Below are positions 19,581-31,790 of a stretch of DNA of 64,000 bases, in pieces. The position numbers were made by a program, and so were the translations under genes. Under the pieces are notes generated by a model. It saw only the letters and a program-made list of their open reading frames with translations, made no database searches and had not been told where the DNA came from. The stretch comes from Paenibacillus tepidiphilus (GTDB lineage Bacteria > Bacillota > Bacilli > Paenibacillales > Paenibacillaceae). The stretch is taken from contig NZ_VWRQ01000009.1 of NCBI RefSeq assembly GCF_008635795.1, positions 153,385-217,384 of the forward strand. Reading direction: 5' to 3'. Position 1 is the stretch's first letter, and each line of letters begins with the position of its first letter.

Positions 19581-19688
19581 GAGCTTTGGCGAAGCCAAAG
19601 CTGGCTTCGTTAGCGTTACTGAGCTTTGACGAAGTCAAGCTGACTTCGCAGAGAATATGCAGAGCTTTGGCTGAACGCCAAAGCCCGC
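19581..19688 (-). repeat. Three approximately 40-bp hairpin repeats between atpA and atpG
   Basis: Units start at 19581, 19621 and 19662. The stems are GCTTTGGC-GAA-GCCAAAGC, GCTTTGAC-GAA-GTCAAGC and GCTTTGG-CTGAACG-CCAAAGC. Units 1 and 2 can also fold alternatively (GAAGCC/GGCTTC and GAAGTC/GACTTC). They resemble the units between atpD and atpC in period and layout, with compensatory base changes in the stems. Confidence 0.75.
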
Positions 19689-19703
19689 TTTTATAGAAGG
19701 CTA

Positions 19704-21774
<2,071 letters not shown>

Positions 21775-21778
<4 letters not shown>

Positions 21779-22263
21779 GAGCGGCCTCCTACCTCTTTGA
21801 GGTATTGGTCAACCAGCTGCTCCTGTTCGCCATCGGTCTTGACTTCCTTCTCAAGAAGCTTGGAGGCAATGCGCACGGAAGCTGTGCCCAGCTCGCTGCG
21901 CAGTGCTTCGACAGCCTTGTTCTTCTCGTTCGCGATATCCCGGACAGCTTCGTTCTTCAGGCGGTCCGCCTCGGCTTTGGCTTGCTCCATCAGGCGGTCT
22001 GCCTGATTGCTGCTGGTAACCTGCGACTGCTGAATAATCTGCTGAGCCTCTTGGCGTGCCTGCTGCAGGGCCTGCTTCTGTTCTTCCACATAGGCTACCG
22101 CTTGTTCTCTGGTCTTCGCAGCTTCATCCATCTGCTGCATGACCAGCTCACGGCGTTTCTCCATGACCCCGAACAATTTACTGAAGGCAAACTTGTTCAG
22201 CAGGAGGTACAGAATGATGAATGCAGCCATCGAAAAAACTATATTTGTCCATACTATAGTCAC
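21775..22263 (-). CDS. atpF: F1Fo ATP synthase subunit b
   Basis: The peripheral stalk subunit, 162 aa. One N-terminal membrane helix (about residues 6-24, TNIVFSMAAFIILYLLLN) leads into a long Gln/Glu/Ala/Lys-rich coiled coil of the cytoplasmic dimer. GTG at 22263 is preferred because AAAGGAG lies 8 nt upstream. The in-frame GTG at 22272 sits on top of that site. Confidence 0.93.
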
Positions 22264-22360
22264 TAAGGTCACTCCTTTCCGTTACCGCGGCGTGCGGATG
22301 TATACAAAAGTAAGGCGCGGATGGCACTTGCCCTCCCCGCCAAACCGTAGGAACGGTTTA

Positions 22361-23445
<1,085 letters not shown>

Positions 23446-23474
23446 AGTATCATCCCCCTTTCTCTGTTATTCTG

Positions 23475-23852
23475 TTACAGTTTGTTCCTTACACTTAAAT
23501 ATATCCCTACAGGTATAGAGAGGAGTTGGGGAATGAACAATCCGGCGATGGTCGCTTCCAGCGAGAAGTGCTCGATCTTGATAGAGAACATCGTTACCAA
23601 GATAGCAAAGCTGATCCGTGTCGCAAATCCAAGGCTGAAGCTCTTCCCCTCTTTGTTCGCAACCGCTAACGTTACCAGCCTGATCTTGGTGGCCAGATAA
23701 CGGAAATTGACCAATCCCGCCAGGAGTCCCAGCGACATGCCCAGCGTGACATTGCGGGTCTCATGATGAAGCGCCCAGCCCATCAGCAGTCCCGCCATCA
23801 CCACGAGGGTTACCCGGGTAACGGCATTGATCATGGGAGTCATATTATCCAT
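23475..23852 (-). CDS. atpI: ATP synthase subunit I (AtpI)
   Basis: The 125-aa membrane protein has four hydrophobic helices, with a conserved-looking LLAGLVNFRYLATKI in the middle. This is the ATP synthase I family, thought to assist c-ring assembly and not to be essential. It overlaps atpZ by 8 nt and precedes atpB, as in other Bacillales. Confidence 0.85.
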   Translation of the reverse strand: MDNMTPMINAVTRVTLVVMAGLLMGWALHHETRNVTLGMSLGLLAGLVNFRYLATKIRLVTLAVANKEGKSFSLGFATRISFAILVTMFSIKIEHFSLEATIAGLFIPQLLSIPVGIYLSVRNKL

Positions 23853-24078
23853 TTTGCTCCCCCAGAAATTTTTTGATCAAAAAAACAACATTGACGGATC
23901 CAAGGACCAGTCCGGTGATCGCCCCGAAAGCCAGCCAGGATCTCGGCCCGTTCATGGAATGCTGAAGCCACCTCGCCGCGAAAAAGCCGGTAACTATGTA
24001 AACGGCCAGCAAGGTTCCGGCACTGCCGAGAACGAGGGCGGTTTGCAGCAGACCGGGCCCGTCTTTTTGTTCTTTCAT
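23845..24078 (-). CDS. atpZ: AtpZ-type small membrane protein
   Basis: This 77-aa protein has two membrane helices joined by a short basic loop; GAITGLVLGSVNVVFLIKKFL is the recognisable AtpZ/AtpI family region. Homologues form a complex with AtpI and are linked to ATP synthase assembly. It is the first gene of the operon, about 11 nt downstream of the predicted transcription start. Confidence 0.8.
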   Translation of the reverse strand: MKEQKDGPGLLQTALVLGSAGTLLAVYIVTGFFAARWLQHSMNGPRSWLAFGAITGLVLGSVNVVFLIKKFLGEQNG

Positions 24079-24096
24079 AGGCTACAATCCCAACTA

Positions 24097-24126
24097 ATTT
24101 TACTGAACTTCCAGACTCTTTGTCAA
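24097..24126 (-). promoter_or_regulatory. Promoter of the atp operon
   Basis: On the minus strand, a perfect TTGACA (24121-24126) is separated by 18 bp from TAAAAT (24097-24102), with atpZ beginning just downstream. Confidence 0.75.
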
Positions 24127-24257
24127 TTCATTGAAAATTGCTCAAAAGTGCATGAAAACATGAAAATAATCACAGCAAAATGCACCAAAACCATATAAAC
24201 CGTACAGTTTTACTGTATGCTCTTTTTCATTCGTTTAGTATCCTTAGTTGCGAACCA

Positions 24258-25418
24258 TCATTTACTATTTGTGAATTTTCTGTGAAATTCCTCTGGTCTG
24301 TCTTTTTTGACGCCGAAATGGTGCAAAATCGCATTGACAATCCTCTCAGAGGCTTTCCCATCACCATACGGGTTGGCGGCCCGGCTCATCGACTGGTAAA
24401 GCTCCTGATCAGTCAGCAGAGCATGTGTCCGTTGATACACCTTCTCTTCTTCCGTCCCCACGAGCTCCAGCGTTCCGGCTTCAATCCCTTCCGGCCGCTC
24501 GGTCGTTTCACGCAGCACCAGCACGGGTACGCCGAAGGAGGGAGCCTCCTCCTGCAGACCGCCGGAATCCGTCAGAATCAGGTGGGTATGCGGATAAAAA
24601 TTGTGCAGGTCTACGACATCCAGCGGATCGATCAGCTTGATTCTCGGGTGACCGCCAAGGATCTCGTGTGCCGGTTCCTTAACGGCCGGACTCGGATGCA
24701 CGGGATAGACGATGGCTACATCTTCAAATTCATCTGCGATTCTTTTGACAGCACGGAAAATATGACGGTGCGGTTCGCCTTGTGATTCCCTGCGGTGCGC
24801 CGTCATCAAAATAAGTCTTTTTCCTGAAGCAAAATCCAGTACGGGATGCCGGTAATCCGGCTGTACGGTATATTGAAACACATCGGTTACGGTGTTGCCT
24901 GTGATATAAATGCTTGACTCTTTTTTGTTCTCGTGTCTCAAATTACCCGCTGACCAATCGGTTGGTGCGAAGTGCAGATCGGCCAGAACACCTGTAAGCT
25001 GACGGTTCATTTCTTCAGGATAAGGCGAAAGCTTGTTCCAGGTCCGAAGGCCCGCTTCCACATGCCCAACCTGAATTTGCTGCAGGAAGCTGGCATAGCT
25101 CGCCAGGAATGTGGTAAGGGTATCGCCATGCACCAGCACAAGGTCCGGCTTCACTTCCCGGAGCACCGGCTCAAGCCCCTGCAATACACGGATTGAAATC
25201 TCATTCAGTGTCTGGCGGTCCTTCATCACGTCCAAATCGTAATCCGGAGTGATCTTGAATACCTCCAGCACCTGATCCAGCAGCTCCCGGTGCTGGGCGG
25301 TAACGCACACCACCGACTCAATATGTTCAGGATGTTTGCCAAGCTCCAGGACCAAAGGCGCCATCTTGATCGCCTCGGGGCGCACGCCGAAAATCGTCAT
25401 TACTTTAATCTTGGACAT
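24258..25418 (-). CDS. mnaA: UDP-N-acetylglucosamine 2-epimerase (non-hydrolysing)
   Basis: The enzyme (386 aa) interconverts UDP-GlcNAc and UDP-ManNAc, the donor used by TagA for wall polymer linkage units. Family features: FGVRPEAIKMAPLV, the HGDTLTTFL loop, VGHVEAGLRTW with the catalytic-region residues, and TDSGGLQEEAPSFGVPVLVLR near the UDP site. ATG at 25418 follows GAGGGTAGGGG and matches homologues; an in-frame upstream start at 25460 adds an unlikely 14-residue tail. Position between upp and atp matches B. subtilis yvyH/mnaA. Confidence 0.95.
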   Translation of the reverse strand: MSKIKVMTIFGVRPEAIKMAPLVLELGKHPEHIESVVCVTAQHRELLDQVLEVFKITPDYDLDVMKDRQTLNEISIRVLQGLEPVLREVKPDLVLVHGDTLTTFLASYASFLQQIQVGHVEAGLRTWNKLSPYPEEMNRQLTGVLADLHFAPTDWSAGNLRHENKKESSIYITGNTVTDVFQYTVQPDYRHPVLDFASGKRLILMTAHRRESQGEPHRHIFRAVKRIADEFEDVAIVYPVHPSPAVKEPAHEILGGHPRIKLIDPLDVVDLHNFYPHTHLILTDSGGLQEEAPSFGVPVLVLRETTERPEGIEAGTLELVGTEEEKVYQRTHALLTDQELYQSMSRAANPYGDGKASERIVNAILHHFGVKKDRPEEFHRKFTNSK

Positions 25419-25520
25419 ATCCCCTACCCTCTCTTCTATGAAATCCAGTATTTGCTTCATGCCAGTTCTATACTTGCGCCGTTGTTCCTTGGTTTCAACC
25501 GGTTACCCGGATTCAGTCAA

Positions 25521-26150
25521 TTACTTGGTTCCGTACAGACGGTCGCCTGCATCGCCAAGTCCCGGCACAATATAGCCGTGGTCGTTCAGGTGATCATCCA
25601 GGGCCGCAACATAGATATCAACATCAGGATGGGCTGCTTGTACAGCTGCAACACCTTCAGGCGCGGCGATCAGATTCATCATCTTGATCTGTGTGCAGCC
25701 GCGATTCTTCAGCGACGTGATGGCAGCGATGGCAGAGCCCCCGGTAGCCAGCATCGGATCGATGACAATCAGCTCGCGCTCCTGCACATCCGTCGGAAGC
25801 TTGATGTAATATTCCACCGGCTGCAGCGTTTCCGGATCACGGAACAGGCCGACATGGCCCACCTTGGCCGCAGGGAGCAGCTTGAGTACGCCTTCGGTCA
25901 TTCCAAGACCTGCACGCAGAATCGGAATCAGTCCCAGCATCCGGCCGGAGATAACCTTGCTCTCCGTCTCGGCAACCGGTGTCCGCACAGTGATCGTTTC
26001 CAGCGGGATATCCCGTGTAATTTCATAGGCCATAAGCATGGCAACCTCATCGACATGCTCTCTGAACTCTTTTGTGTTCGTCCGTTCATCGCGGATAAAT
26101 GTCAGTTTGTGCTGAATTAAAGGATGATCGCAAATCACCAATTTTCCCAT
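25521..26150 (-). CDS. upp: Uracil phosphoribosyltransferase
   Basis: Upp makes UMP from uracil and PRPP in pyrimidine salvage. The 209-aa length is standard. The PRPP-binding loop [14 protein letters not shown] is clear, as are the N-terminal [14 protein letters not shown] and the C-terminal uracil-binding [13 protein letters not shown]. The ATG follows GGAGGGAC. A TATAAT at 26225-26230 may serve as -10 of its promoter. Confidence 0.96.
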   Translation of the reverse strand: MGKLVICDHPLIQHKLTFIRDERTNTKEFREHVDEVAMLMAYEITRDIPLETITVRTPVAETESKVISGRMLGLIPILRAGLGMTEGVLKLLPAAKVGHVGLFRDPETLQPVEYYIKLPTDVQERELIVIDPMLATGGSAIAAITSLKNRGCTQIKMMNLIAAPEGVAAVQAAHPDVDIYVAALDDHLNDHGYIVPGLGDAGDRLYGTK

Positions 26151-26590
26151 TCTTGTCCCTCCGGTAATTGTAAGTCTTGCCGCCGGAAAGCGCTTTTGTC
26201 TTTGCCTGCGGCTAAATCCTGTCTATTATATCATCACCTGTGGCGCTTTTCACCTTGCAAGGAAAGGAGCCTGCAGGCCCGCTGCGAAGCGGTAGCGCGT
26301 ATATCCGGCAATAATATATTTTCAAGATTGGTTCTTTTTTCATTAAAAACAAAATTTAGTGTGCGGCAATTTGCGTCTTTTATACAATTCACATTTCTTT
26401 CACTACTTTTGTTGAAAATTCCATGAACTTTCATGAATATTTCAGAGTATTAGCAGGCTCATTTTCAATGAAAATATGTGAACATTATGCAACAAAGAGC
26501 TCCTGCAGCTTTAATCTGCGACAACGCATATTGCAAGTTGCGGTGAGACTCAACGAACACTGCCTCCGTCAAAGTACAGAAGGCTACTAT
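26151..26590. other. Intergenic region upstream of upp
   Basis: No gene is supported. A minus-strand TATAAT lies at 26225-26230, without a strong -35. The segment 26300-26480 is AT-rich and not coding in any convincing frame. An inverted-repeat-rich GC block lies at 26260-26310. Confidence 0.45.
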
Positions 26591-26638
26591 AAAAAAGAGC
26601 CTCCGCCGACAACCGGTACATCGGCTTGGGCGGAGGCT
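26591..26638 (-). terminator. Intrinsic terminator after glyA
   Basis: A 10-bp perfect stem, AGCCTCCGCC (26598-26607) with GGCGGAGGCT (26629-26638), is followed on the minus strand by CTTTTTT. It lies 18 nt after the glyA stop. Confidence 0.9.
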
Positions 26639-26655
26639 GATATTGCGCAATGATT

Positions 26656-27903
26656 CTAGTATTGCAGTCCCGGATAGATCGGATACTGCTCGGTCAGGGC
26701 AGCGACATCGCGGGCGGCTTCGCTCAGGGTACTGTCATCCTTCGGATTCTTCAGCACCTTGGCAATGACACGGCCGATGGTTACCATGGCCTGCTCGTCC
26801 ATCCCGCGCGAAGTCACGGCAGGCGTACCGATCCGGATACCGCTGGTGACGAACGGGCTCGTCGGATCGAACGGAATTGCATTCTTGTTCACGGTAATGC
26901 CGATGGAATCCAGCACCTTCTCCGCATCCTTGCCCGTAATGTTCAGATTACGGGTATCAATCAGCATCAGATGGTTGTCTGTGCCGCCGGAAACAATATT
27001 TACACCTTCGCCGATCAGTGTTTCAGCCAATACCTTGGCATTCTTGACCACATTCTCAGCGTAGGTCTTGAACGACGGCTGAAGGGCTTCGCCGAAGGAT
27101 ACCGCCTTGGAGGCAATCACATGCATCAGCGGTCCGCCCTGCGAGCCGGGGAATACCGCCTTGTCAATCGCCGCCGCCCAAGGCTGGCGGCAGAGAATCA
27201 TACCGCCGCGCGGACCGCGCAGCGTCTTGTGCGTAGTGGTGGTTACAAAATGGGCATGCGGTACCGGGCTTGGATGCACACCGGCAGCCACAAGTCCGGC
27301 AATATGGGCCATATCGACCATAAAGAGGGCACCCACATCATTCGCAATGGAAGCAAGAGCTTCAAAGTCAATGATGCGCGGATAAGCACTGGCACCGGCG
27401 ACAATCAATTTAGGGCGATGCTTGAACGCCGCTTTACGAACTTCATCGTAATCAATGAGGAAGGTGTCTTCCTGTACACCGTAAGCCACGAAGTTATAGA
27501 GCAAGCCGGACGCATTGACAGGACTGCCATGCGTTAAATGTCCGCCATGCGCCAGGTTCATGCCGAGCACTGTATCCCCTGGATTAAGGGCGGCCAGATA
27601 TACTGCCATGTTGGCCTGTGCCCCGGAATGCGGCTGCACGTTAACATGCTCGGCGCCGAACAACTGCTTGGCGCGGTCGCGGGCCAGGTTCTCAACGATA
27701 TCCACATCTTCACAGCCGCCATAATAACGCTTGCCGGGATAGCCTTCGGCGTATTTATTCGTAAGGACGGAACCCATTGCTTCCATTACAGCGCTGCTGA
27801 CGATATTCTCCGAAGCGATAAGCTCAATGTTGGCGCGCTGACGCTTCAGCTCCAGCCCCATTGCTTCCAGTACTTGCGGGTCACTCTTACGCAAATGTTC
27901 CAT
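26656..27903 (-). CDS. glyA: Serine hydroxymethyltransferase
   Basis: This PLP enzyme converts serine and tetrahydrofolate to glycine and methylene-THF. The 415-aa sequence has the PLP lysine in [15 protein letters not shown], the N-terminal [11 protein letters not shown] and the glycine-rich [22 protein letters not shown] precedes the ATG. The ywlG-glyA-upp order is conserved with B. subtilis. Confidence 0.97.
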   Translation of the reverse strand: MEHLRKSDPQVLEAMGLELKRQRANIELIASENIVSSAVMEAMGSVLTNKYAEGYPGKRYYGGCEDVDIVENLARDRAKQLFGAEHVNVQPHSGAQANMAVYLAALNPGDTVLGMNLAHGGHLTHGSPVNASGLLYNFVAYGVQEDTFLIDYDEVRKAAFKHRPKLIVAGASAYPRIIDFEALASIANDVGALFMVDMAHIAGLVAAGVHPSPVPHAHFVTTTTHKTLRGPRGGMILCRQPWAAAIDKAVFPGSQGGPLMHVIASKAVSFGEALQPSFKTYAENVVKNAKVLAETLIGEGVNIVSGGTDNHLMLIDTRNLNITGKDAEKVLDSIGITVNKNAIPFDPTSPFVTSGIRIGTPAVTSRGMDEQAMVTIGRVIAKVLKNPKDDSTLSEAARDVAALTEQYPIYPGLQY

Positions 27904-27996
27904 GTTTCTCAGTTCCTCCCTAGTGCTTTAGTTGTATGTGGTGTTGATGCATACCTGTCTTTCGCTGCCGTACCCGGCAGAGTATCGCCTAAATCT

Positions 27997-28614
27997 TCAA
28001 TCGCATTGCGCCGTACCGCTGGTCTCCGGAGTACGGTATACCGCTCGTTCCCCGCCGATCAGCGGCGGTCTGCTCCAGGCGGCATTTACTCTGGCGCTGC
28101 CGATATAGCGCACGCTTGGCCGGAAAGGGACCGCCACCCGGCGCAGGTGCATGCCGATCAGCGTCTCGCCGATGTCGATACCGGCATGTGCCTCCACCGT
28201 TTCAGCCAGTACCGGATCGGCCATCGAGCGGTAAGCAGCCGCGGCCATTGAGCCCCCGGCTCCGGGAATCGGCACCGCCGACACTTCCCGCAGTCCCAGC
28301 GCCTGCAGCAGGCTCCGTTCCATGACCAGAGAACGGTTCAAATGCTCACAGCATTGGTACACCGGATGAAACCCGCGCTCCTTGGCCACCTGACGTACAC
28401 CCTGCAGCAGCTGCTCCGCCACTTCCAGCGCACCGGCAGTTCCGATCCGGGCCCCCGCAACCTCACTGGTGCTGACACCGACGACGAGAACTGAGCCGGG
28501 TCCCAGCTTGCCGGCATCCGCCAGCTCGCGTATGGCAGCAGCCGTGGCCCCGGTTAGTCCAGACTCCGTACCCTGCGGAGCTTGGACAGCGTCCCGTTTG
28601 ATCCCTTCCTCCAT
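27997..28614 (-). CDS. UPF0340/TIGR01440 family protein (YwlG-like)
   Basis: The product (205 aa) is a conserved protein of unknown function found between ywlE and glyA in Bacillales. Recognisable stretches are VVGVSTSEVAGARIGTAGA, YQCCEHLNRSLVMER and AHAGIDIGETLIGMHLR. ATG at 28614 has GGAGG 8 nt upstream; the in-frame start at 28656 adds residues not typical of the family. B. subtilis has rpiB immediately upstream of its ywlG; it is absent here. Confidence 0.85.
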   Translation of the reverse strand: MEEGIKRDAVQAPQGTESGLTGATAAAIRELADAGKLGPGSVLVVGVSTSEVAGARIGTAGALEVAEQLLQGVRQVAKERGFHPVYQCCEHLNRSLVMERSLLQALGLREVSAVPIPGAGGSMAAAAYRSMADPVLAETVEAHAGIDIGETLIGMHLRRVAVPFRPSVRYIGSARVNAAWSRPPLIGGERAVYRTPETSGTAQCD

Positions 28615-28682
28615 CACTTCCGCCTCCAAAAAACCGAATGACATAACTTTGTTCATTATAACTGAATTCTACTCATTTAAAC

Positions 28683-28725
28683 AAAAAAGAGCAGTCCGCG
28701 GAATGACTTCGCGGATGTGCTCTTT
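28683..28725 (-). terminator. Intrinsic terminator after ywlE
   Basis: AAAGAGCA pairs with TGCTCTTT, with an inner TCCGCG/CGCGGA stem. The minus strand then reads TTTTTT. It lies downstream of ywlE and upstream of the ywlG start. Confidence 0.85.
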
Positions 28726-28853
28726 CGCCCAGGCGACCGGCCGTTTATTCCGGTGCTCCATCGTGGTTTGTATCCACAGTTGTCGCCAGTCACACCGGAA
28801 CCGGGTAATATTTATTTCATCTTAAAGGATAGTCCGGCAAAAATCAACCGTCA

Positions 28854-29441
28854 TTACAGCCGCCGCAGCGACTCCAGCTTGTCGAGCAGGCTGTGGAGCG
28901 CCGTGCGGATTTCAGCTGCCGTCAGCTCGTAGTCTTCCCGCGACCCGCCGAACGGATCAGAAATATCAAAGCTCGGAATGCGCTGGCGGATTTCGATAAT
29001 CCGCTGCATCGCGGCGGCATCCGGCTCTCCTCCCAAGGCGATGCTCAGCTCGGCATCGGCATACAGGCTGTCGAGTTCCCGCAGGTCCTCGTTCACCGTC
29101 TCCTCATTATGAACATATTCCTTGAGTGTATAGGTCTTCGTTACGGCTTCGGGAAAATACTGCAGCAAATGCCGTTTATGGCTGCCGGTCAGGGTCAGCA
29201 CCAGGTCAGCCCAGGCTACAGCTTCGCCGCTAAGCTGGGAAGAAGTGATATGATCGTGTATGCCTTCATCCCGCAGAACACCTGCGGCATGCCGGGATAT
29301 TGAAGTGCCGGAAATGGCGGAAACGCCTGCAGACCGCACTTCCAGCCCGATTCCGCGCTCCTTCGCCAGCTTCCGCAGGAGCCCTTCGGCCATCGGACTG
29401 CGGCAGGTGTTACCGGTGCAGACGAATAAAATATGCAGCAT
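28854..29441 (-). CDS. ywlE: Protein-arginine phosphatase YwlE (LMW-PTP fold)
   Basis: YwlE removes phosphate from arginine residues phosphorylated by McsB, countering the ClpCP degradation mark. The P-loop is C8-T-G-N-T-C-R-S15 at the very N-terminus, and the catalytic Asp is in DPFGGS near residue 165. The Thr at position 12 of the loop is the residue known to favour phosphoarginine over phosphotyrosine, so this should be an arginine phosphatase. ATG at 29441 follows GGAGGTGG (195 aa, about 40 longer than B. subtilis YwlE). The in-frame upstream reading overlaps mntP and is rejected. Confidence 0.9.
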   Translation of the reverse strand: MLHILFVCTGNTCRSPMAEGLLRKLAKERGIGLEVRSAGVSAISGTSISRHAAGVLRDEGIHDHITSSQLSGEAVAWADLVLTLTGSHKRHLLQYFPEAVTKTYTLKEYVHNEETVNEDLRELDSLYADAELSIALGGEPDAAAMQRIIEIRQRIPSFDISDPFGGSREDYELTAAEIRTALHSLLDKLESLRRL

Positions 29442-29520
29442 GCTTTCCACCTCCGTCTGAGATTTCAGGATATTATAAATTCTTGCAAAGCCCCGCCTTG
29501 CGGGGTTATTGATCATTGTA

Positions 29521-30096
29521 TCAAAAGATGAACAGCAAGCCAAATGCCAGCAGGATGGCTCCGCCCAGCGCTTCGCTGTAATCCCCAAGCCCCCGGCTGA
29601 CTCTTCTTCCAAGCAGCAGGCCGGTAACCGACATCAACCCGCCGCAGGCGCCAAACGCCAGAACAGTCAGAACGATGTTGCTTACGACCATGCCGAGAGA
29701 CACACCGACGGAAAAAGAGTCCACGCTTACACTAAGCGAAATCAGCAGCATGCCCCAGATCGTCCGGTGGTCGAGCGGTGGCCCGCCTTTACTGTGATCG
29801 GCACGGAACGAGTTGTAGATCATATGGCCGCCCAAGAGTACCAATAGTCCGCCGGCGGCAAAGGCCGTGACCCGGCCCAGCAGATGGCCGACATAGCTGC
29901 CGGTAACGAGCCCGAGCAGCGGCATGACCACATGGAATACGGCGATGAACAGGCCAAGCTGCAGTACATGGAGCAGCCGGATGCCCTTCATCCCGATGCC
30001 GACGCCAAGTGAAAAGGCGTCCATTCCCAGCGCAACCGCCATGATGGCTATGGTAATCAGCTGGCCCCAGCCCGCAAATACTCCCGTAATGTCCAT
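29521..30096 (-). CDS. mntP: Manganese efflux pump MntP
   Basis: This 191-aa protein has six membrane helices arranged as two repeats, each with an acidic motif in the membrane: GMDAFSLGVGIG and SVDSFSVGVSLG. That is the MntP/YwlD layout for Mn(II) export. I choose ATG at 30096, with GGGGG 12 nt upstream; ATG at 30108 overlaps that site and the in-frame start at 30177 is unlikely. I see no yybP-ykoY element in front of it, unlike some mntP genes and unlike the terC gene at 51 kb. Confidence 0.88.
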   Translation of the reverse strand: MDITGVFAGWGQLITIAIMAVALGMDAFSLGVGIGMKGIRLLHVLQLGLFIAVFHVVMPLLGLVTGSYVGHLLGRVTAFAAGGLLVLLGGHMIYNSFRADHSKGGPPLDHRTIWGMLLISLSVSVDSFSVGVSLGMVVSNIVLTVLAFGACGGLMSVTGLLLGRRVSRGLGDYSEALGGAILLAFGLLFIF

Positions 30097-30248
30097 GTCT
30101 GTGCCCATCCCCCTAAAGTACAAATATCTTGTACAACCACGATATGCGGACAAGGGGGTAAACATGACAGCGGGCACGGTAACGCAGTATTCGGTGCGGC
30201 ACGGCTGAAGGGCGGCGCGTGGTTAGCCGCCCGCCGGGGACGCCGTTC

Positions 30249-31469
30249 TCAGCCGGCGTCGATAACGTTTCCACCGGCTGCCTTCATCAGCCGGTTCATG
30301 ATGGCGGCGCCGAGGCCCGTCTCCGGGCAGGCCTCGGCCAGAATGTAGGTCGCTCCCGCTTCATCGAAGCGCCGCAAGGCGGCATACAGGGAGCGCGCCC
30401 CTTCCTCGGGCGAGGCCAGCCGCCCGAGGGAAACGACGCAGGCGGCCGGCTCGGCGGGATACAGGGCCCTGTGCTCCTCGAAGAGGAGCAGCCCTGTCGT
30501 CTCGCCGCGCCGCTTCGCCGCCTGCAGCAGCCCCGCGGCCGTGTCCGCCACCTGCCGGGCGGACCCGCCGCGTACTACGCCAAGCGCGCCGCGCGGGGCG
30601 TAGTGCGTGTACTTCATGCCCGGCGCGCGCGGCGCCGGGCCGCTGTCCCCGGCCGCAGCCCCTGCGGCCGGCGGCAGCGCGGACTTGCCTGCGGCAAAGT
30701 CCGCCAGCGCAGCGGGCGCGGCGTCGACCGCGCCCGGCCCCGCCACCGCCGCGAGCTGCTCGGCGGTGATGCCGCCCGGCCGGAGCACGGCGACCGTGCC
30801 GCCCGGCTGCACCTGCACGACGGTCGACTCCAGGCCGACTCCGGCCGCGCCGCCGTCAAGCACCCCGCCGATGTACCCGGCGAGGTCCTCCAGCACATGG
30901 GCGGCCAGCGTCGGACTGGGCCGCCCGGACCGGTTGGCGCTGGGCGCAGCCACCGGGCAGTCCGCCTCGCGCAGCAGCGCCAGCGCGAGCGGGTGGGCCG
31001 GCATCCGCACGCCAACCGTGTCGAGCCCCGCCGTCACCAGCGGCGACAGCACGCCGGGGCGTACCGGCAGCACCAGCGTCAGCGGCCCCGGCCAAAAGGC
31101 CTCCATCAGCGCTTCCGCCACCGGGTGCACCTCGCTGACCAGCTCCTCCAGCCGTTCCCGCCGGGCGATATGGACAATCAGCGGGTTGTCCGACGGGCGG
31201 CCCTTCGCAGCAAACACTGCCTCCACGGCAGCGGTATTACGCGCATCCGCGCCGAGCCCATAGACGGTCTCGGTCGGAAAAGCCACCGTACCGCCCCCGC
31301 GCAGCATCCGGGCAGCCGCGGCGAGCGCTTCCTTGTCCGCTGCATTCAGCGCCAAAGCCTCTGCACCGCTACCCGCAATGCCTTCATTCTCCACTGCCCA
31401 GTATACCGTAGCTGCCTCGCCGCCCAAATGGCGCTGAACCGCAAAAGACGGCTGTTGTTGATCTCCCAT
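30249..31469 (-). CDS. ywlC: L-threonylcarbamoyladenylate synthase (Sua5/YwlC)
   Basis: The enzyme makes threonylcarbamoyl-AMP for t6A37 tRNA modification. At 406 aa it has the YrdC domain (GGGTVAFPTETVYGLGADA, KGRPSDNPLIVHI, PSANRSGRPSPT) and the C-terminal Sua5 domain joined by an Ala/Gly/Pro-rich linker (about residues 250-285, PPAAGAAAGDSGPAPRAPG). The N-terminus carries about 40 residues before the usual start of the domain. GC is clearly higher than in its neighbours, which leaves a long open frame on the other strand. Confidence 0.93.
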   Translation of the reverse strand: MGDQQQPSFAVQRHLGGEAATVYWAVENEGIAGSGAEALALNAADKEALAAAARMLRGGGTVAFPTETVYGLGADARNTAAVEAVFAAKGRPSDNPLIVHIARRERLEELVSEVHPVAEALMEAFWPGPLTLVLPVRPGVLSPLVTAGLDTVGVRMPAHPLALALLREADCPVAAPSANRSGRPSPTLAAHVLEDLAGYIGGVLDGGAAGVGLESTVVQVQPGGTVAVLRPGGITAEQLAAVAGPGAVDAAPAALADFAAGKSALPPAAGAAAGDSGPAPRAPGMKYTHYAPRGALGVVRGGSARQVADTAAGLLQAAKRRGETTGLLLFEEHRALYPAEPAACVVSLGRLASPEEGARSLYAALRRFDEAGATYILAEACPETGLGAAIMNRLMKAAGGNVIDAG

Positions 31470-31790
31470 GTCCCATCCCTGACTTTCCGCTAGTTTTCAA
31501 TCCTATAATGATCCCGCTCAATGGGGCAATGGTTATGCAGATTCCGGTCCTCACAAAGGCCGGCCCCTTCAGAACAGCTTAAAACGGCTCCACCCCGTGG
31601 AGCCGCAGCTGTTTCACTATCTGTTACAGACGGCAAGCATGCAGCTTCACTGTCTCTGTTATCCATTCGGGCAGCTATAATAGTACCACATCCCTGCTCA
31701 AAACAGTAGACCGCCGGACGCCCCGCCCGTTGCTGCGCTGCCTTTTGCCGGCGAGAACCTGCTAGACCAGCCTGCGGCCCTTCTGCGCCT
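31470..31790. other. Intergenic region between ywlC and spoIIR with a two-part hairpin
   Basis: No gene is supported. At 31573-31613 a nested hairpin forms: AACAGCT with AGCTGTT outside, GGCTCCAC with GTGGAGCC inside around a 3-nt loop. No T-run follows on either strand. It could end the spoIIR transcript without a U-tract or be a structured leader for ywlC. Confidence 0.5.

Noticed and set aside
26183..26196. cre-like AAAGCGCTTT upstream of upp
   Set aside because: It lies downstream of the probable -10 within the leader and lacks the outer consensus bases; salvage genes of this type are not usually CcpA targets.
28765..28775. Single DnaA-box-like GTATCCACA
   Set aside because: One isolated imperfect box is expected by chance; no others cluster near it.
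30097..30248. Possible yybP-ykoY riboswitch in front of mntP
   Set aside because: The leader is short and lacks the GGGGAGUAGC and CCAGACCUU elements seen before terC; the only resemblance is a G-rich ribosome binding site.
30219..31493. 424-codon plus-strand frame over ywlC
   Set aside because: Antisense shadow in the most GC-rich gene; Arg/Gly/Pro-rich and without motifs.
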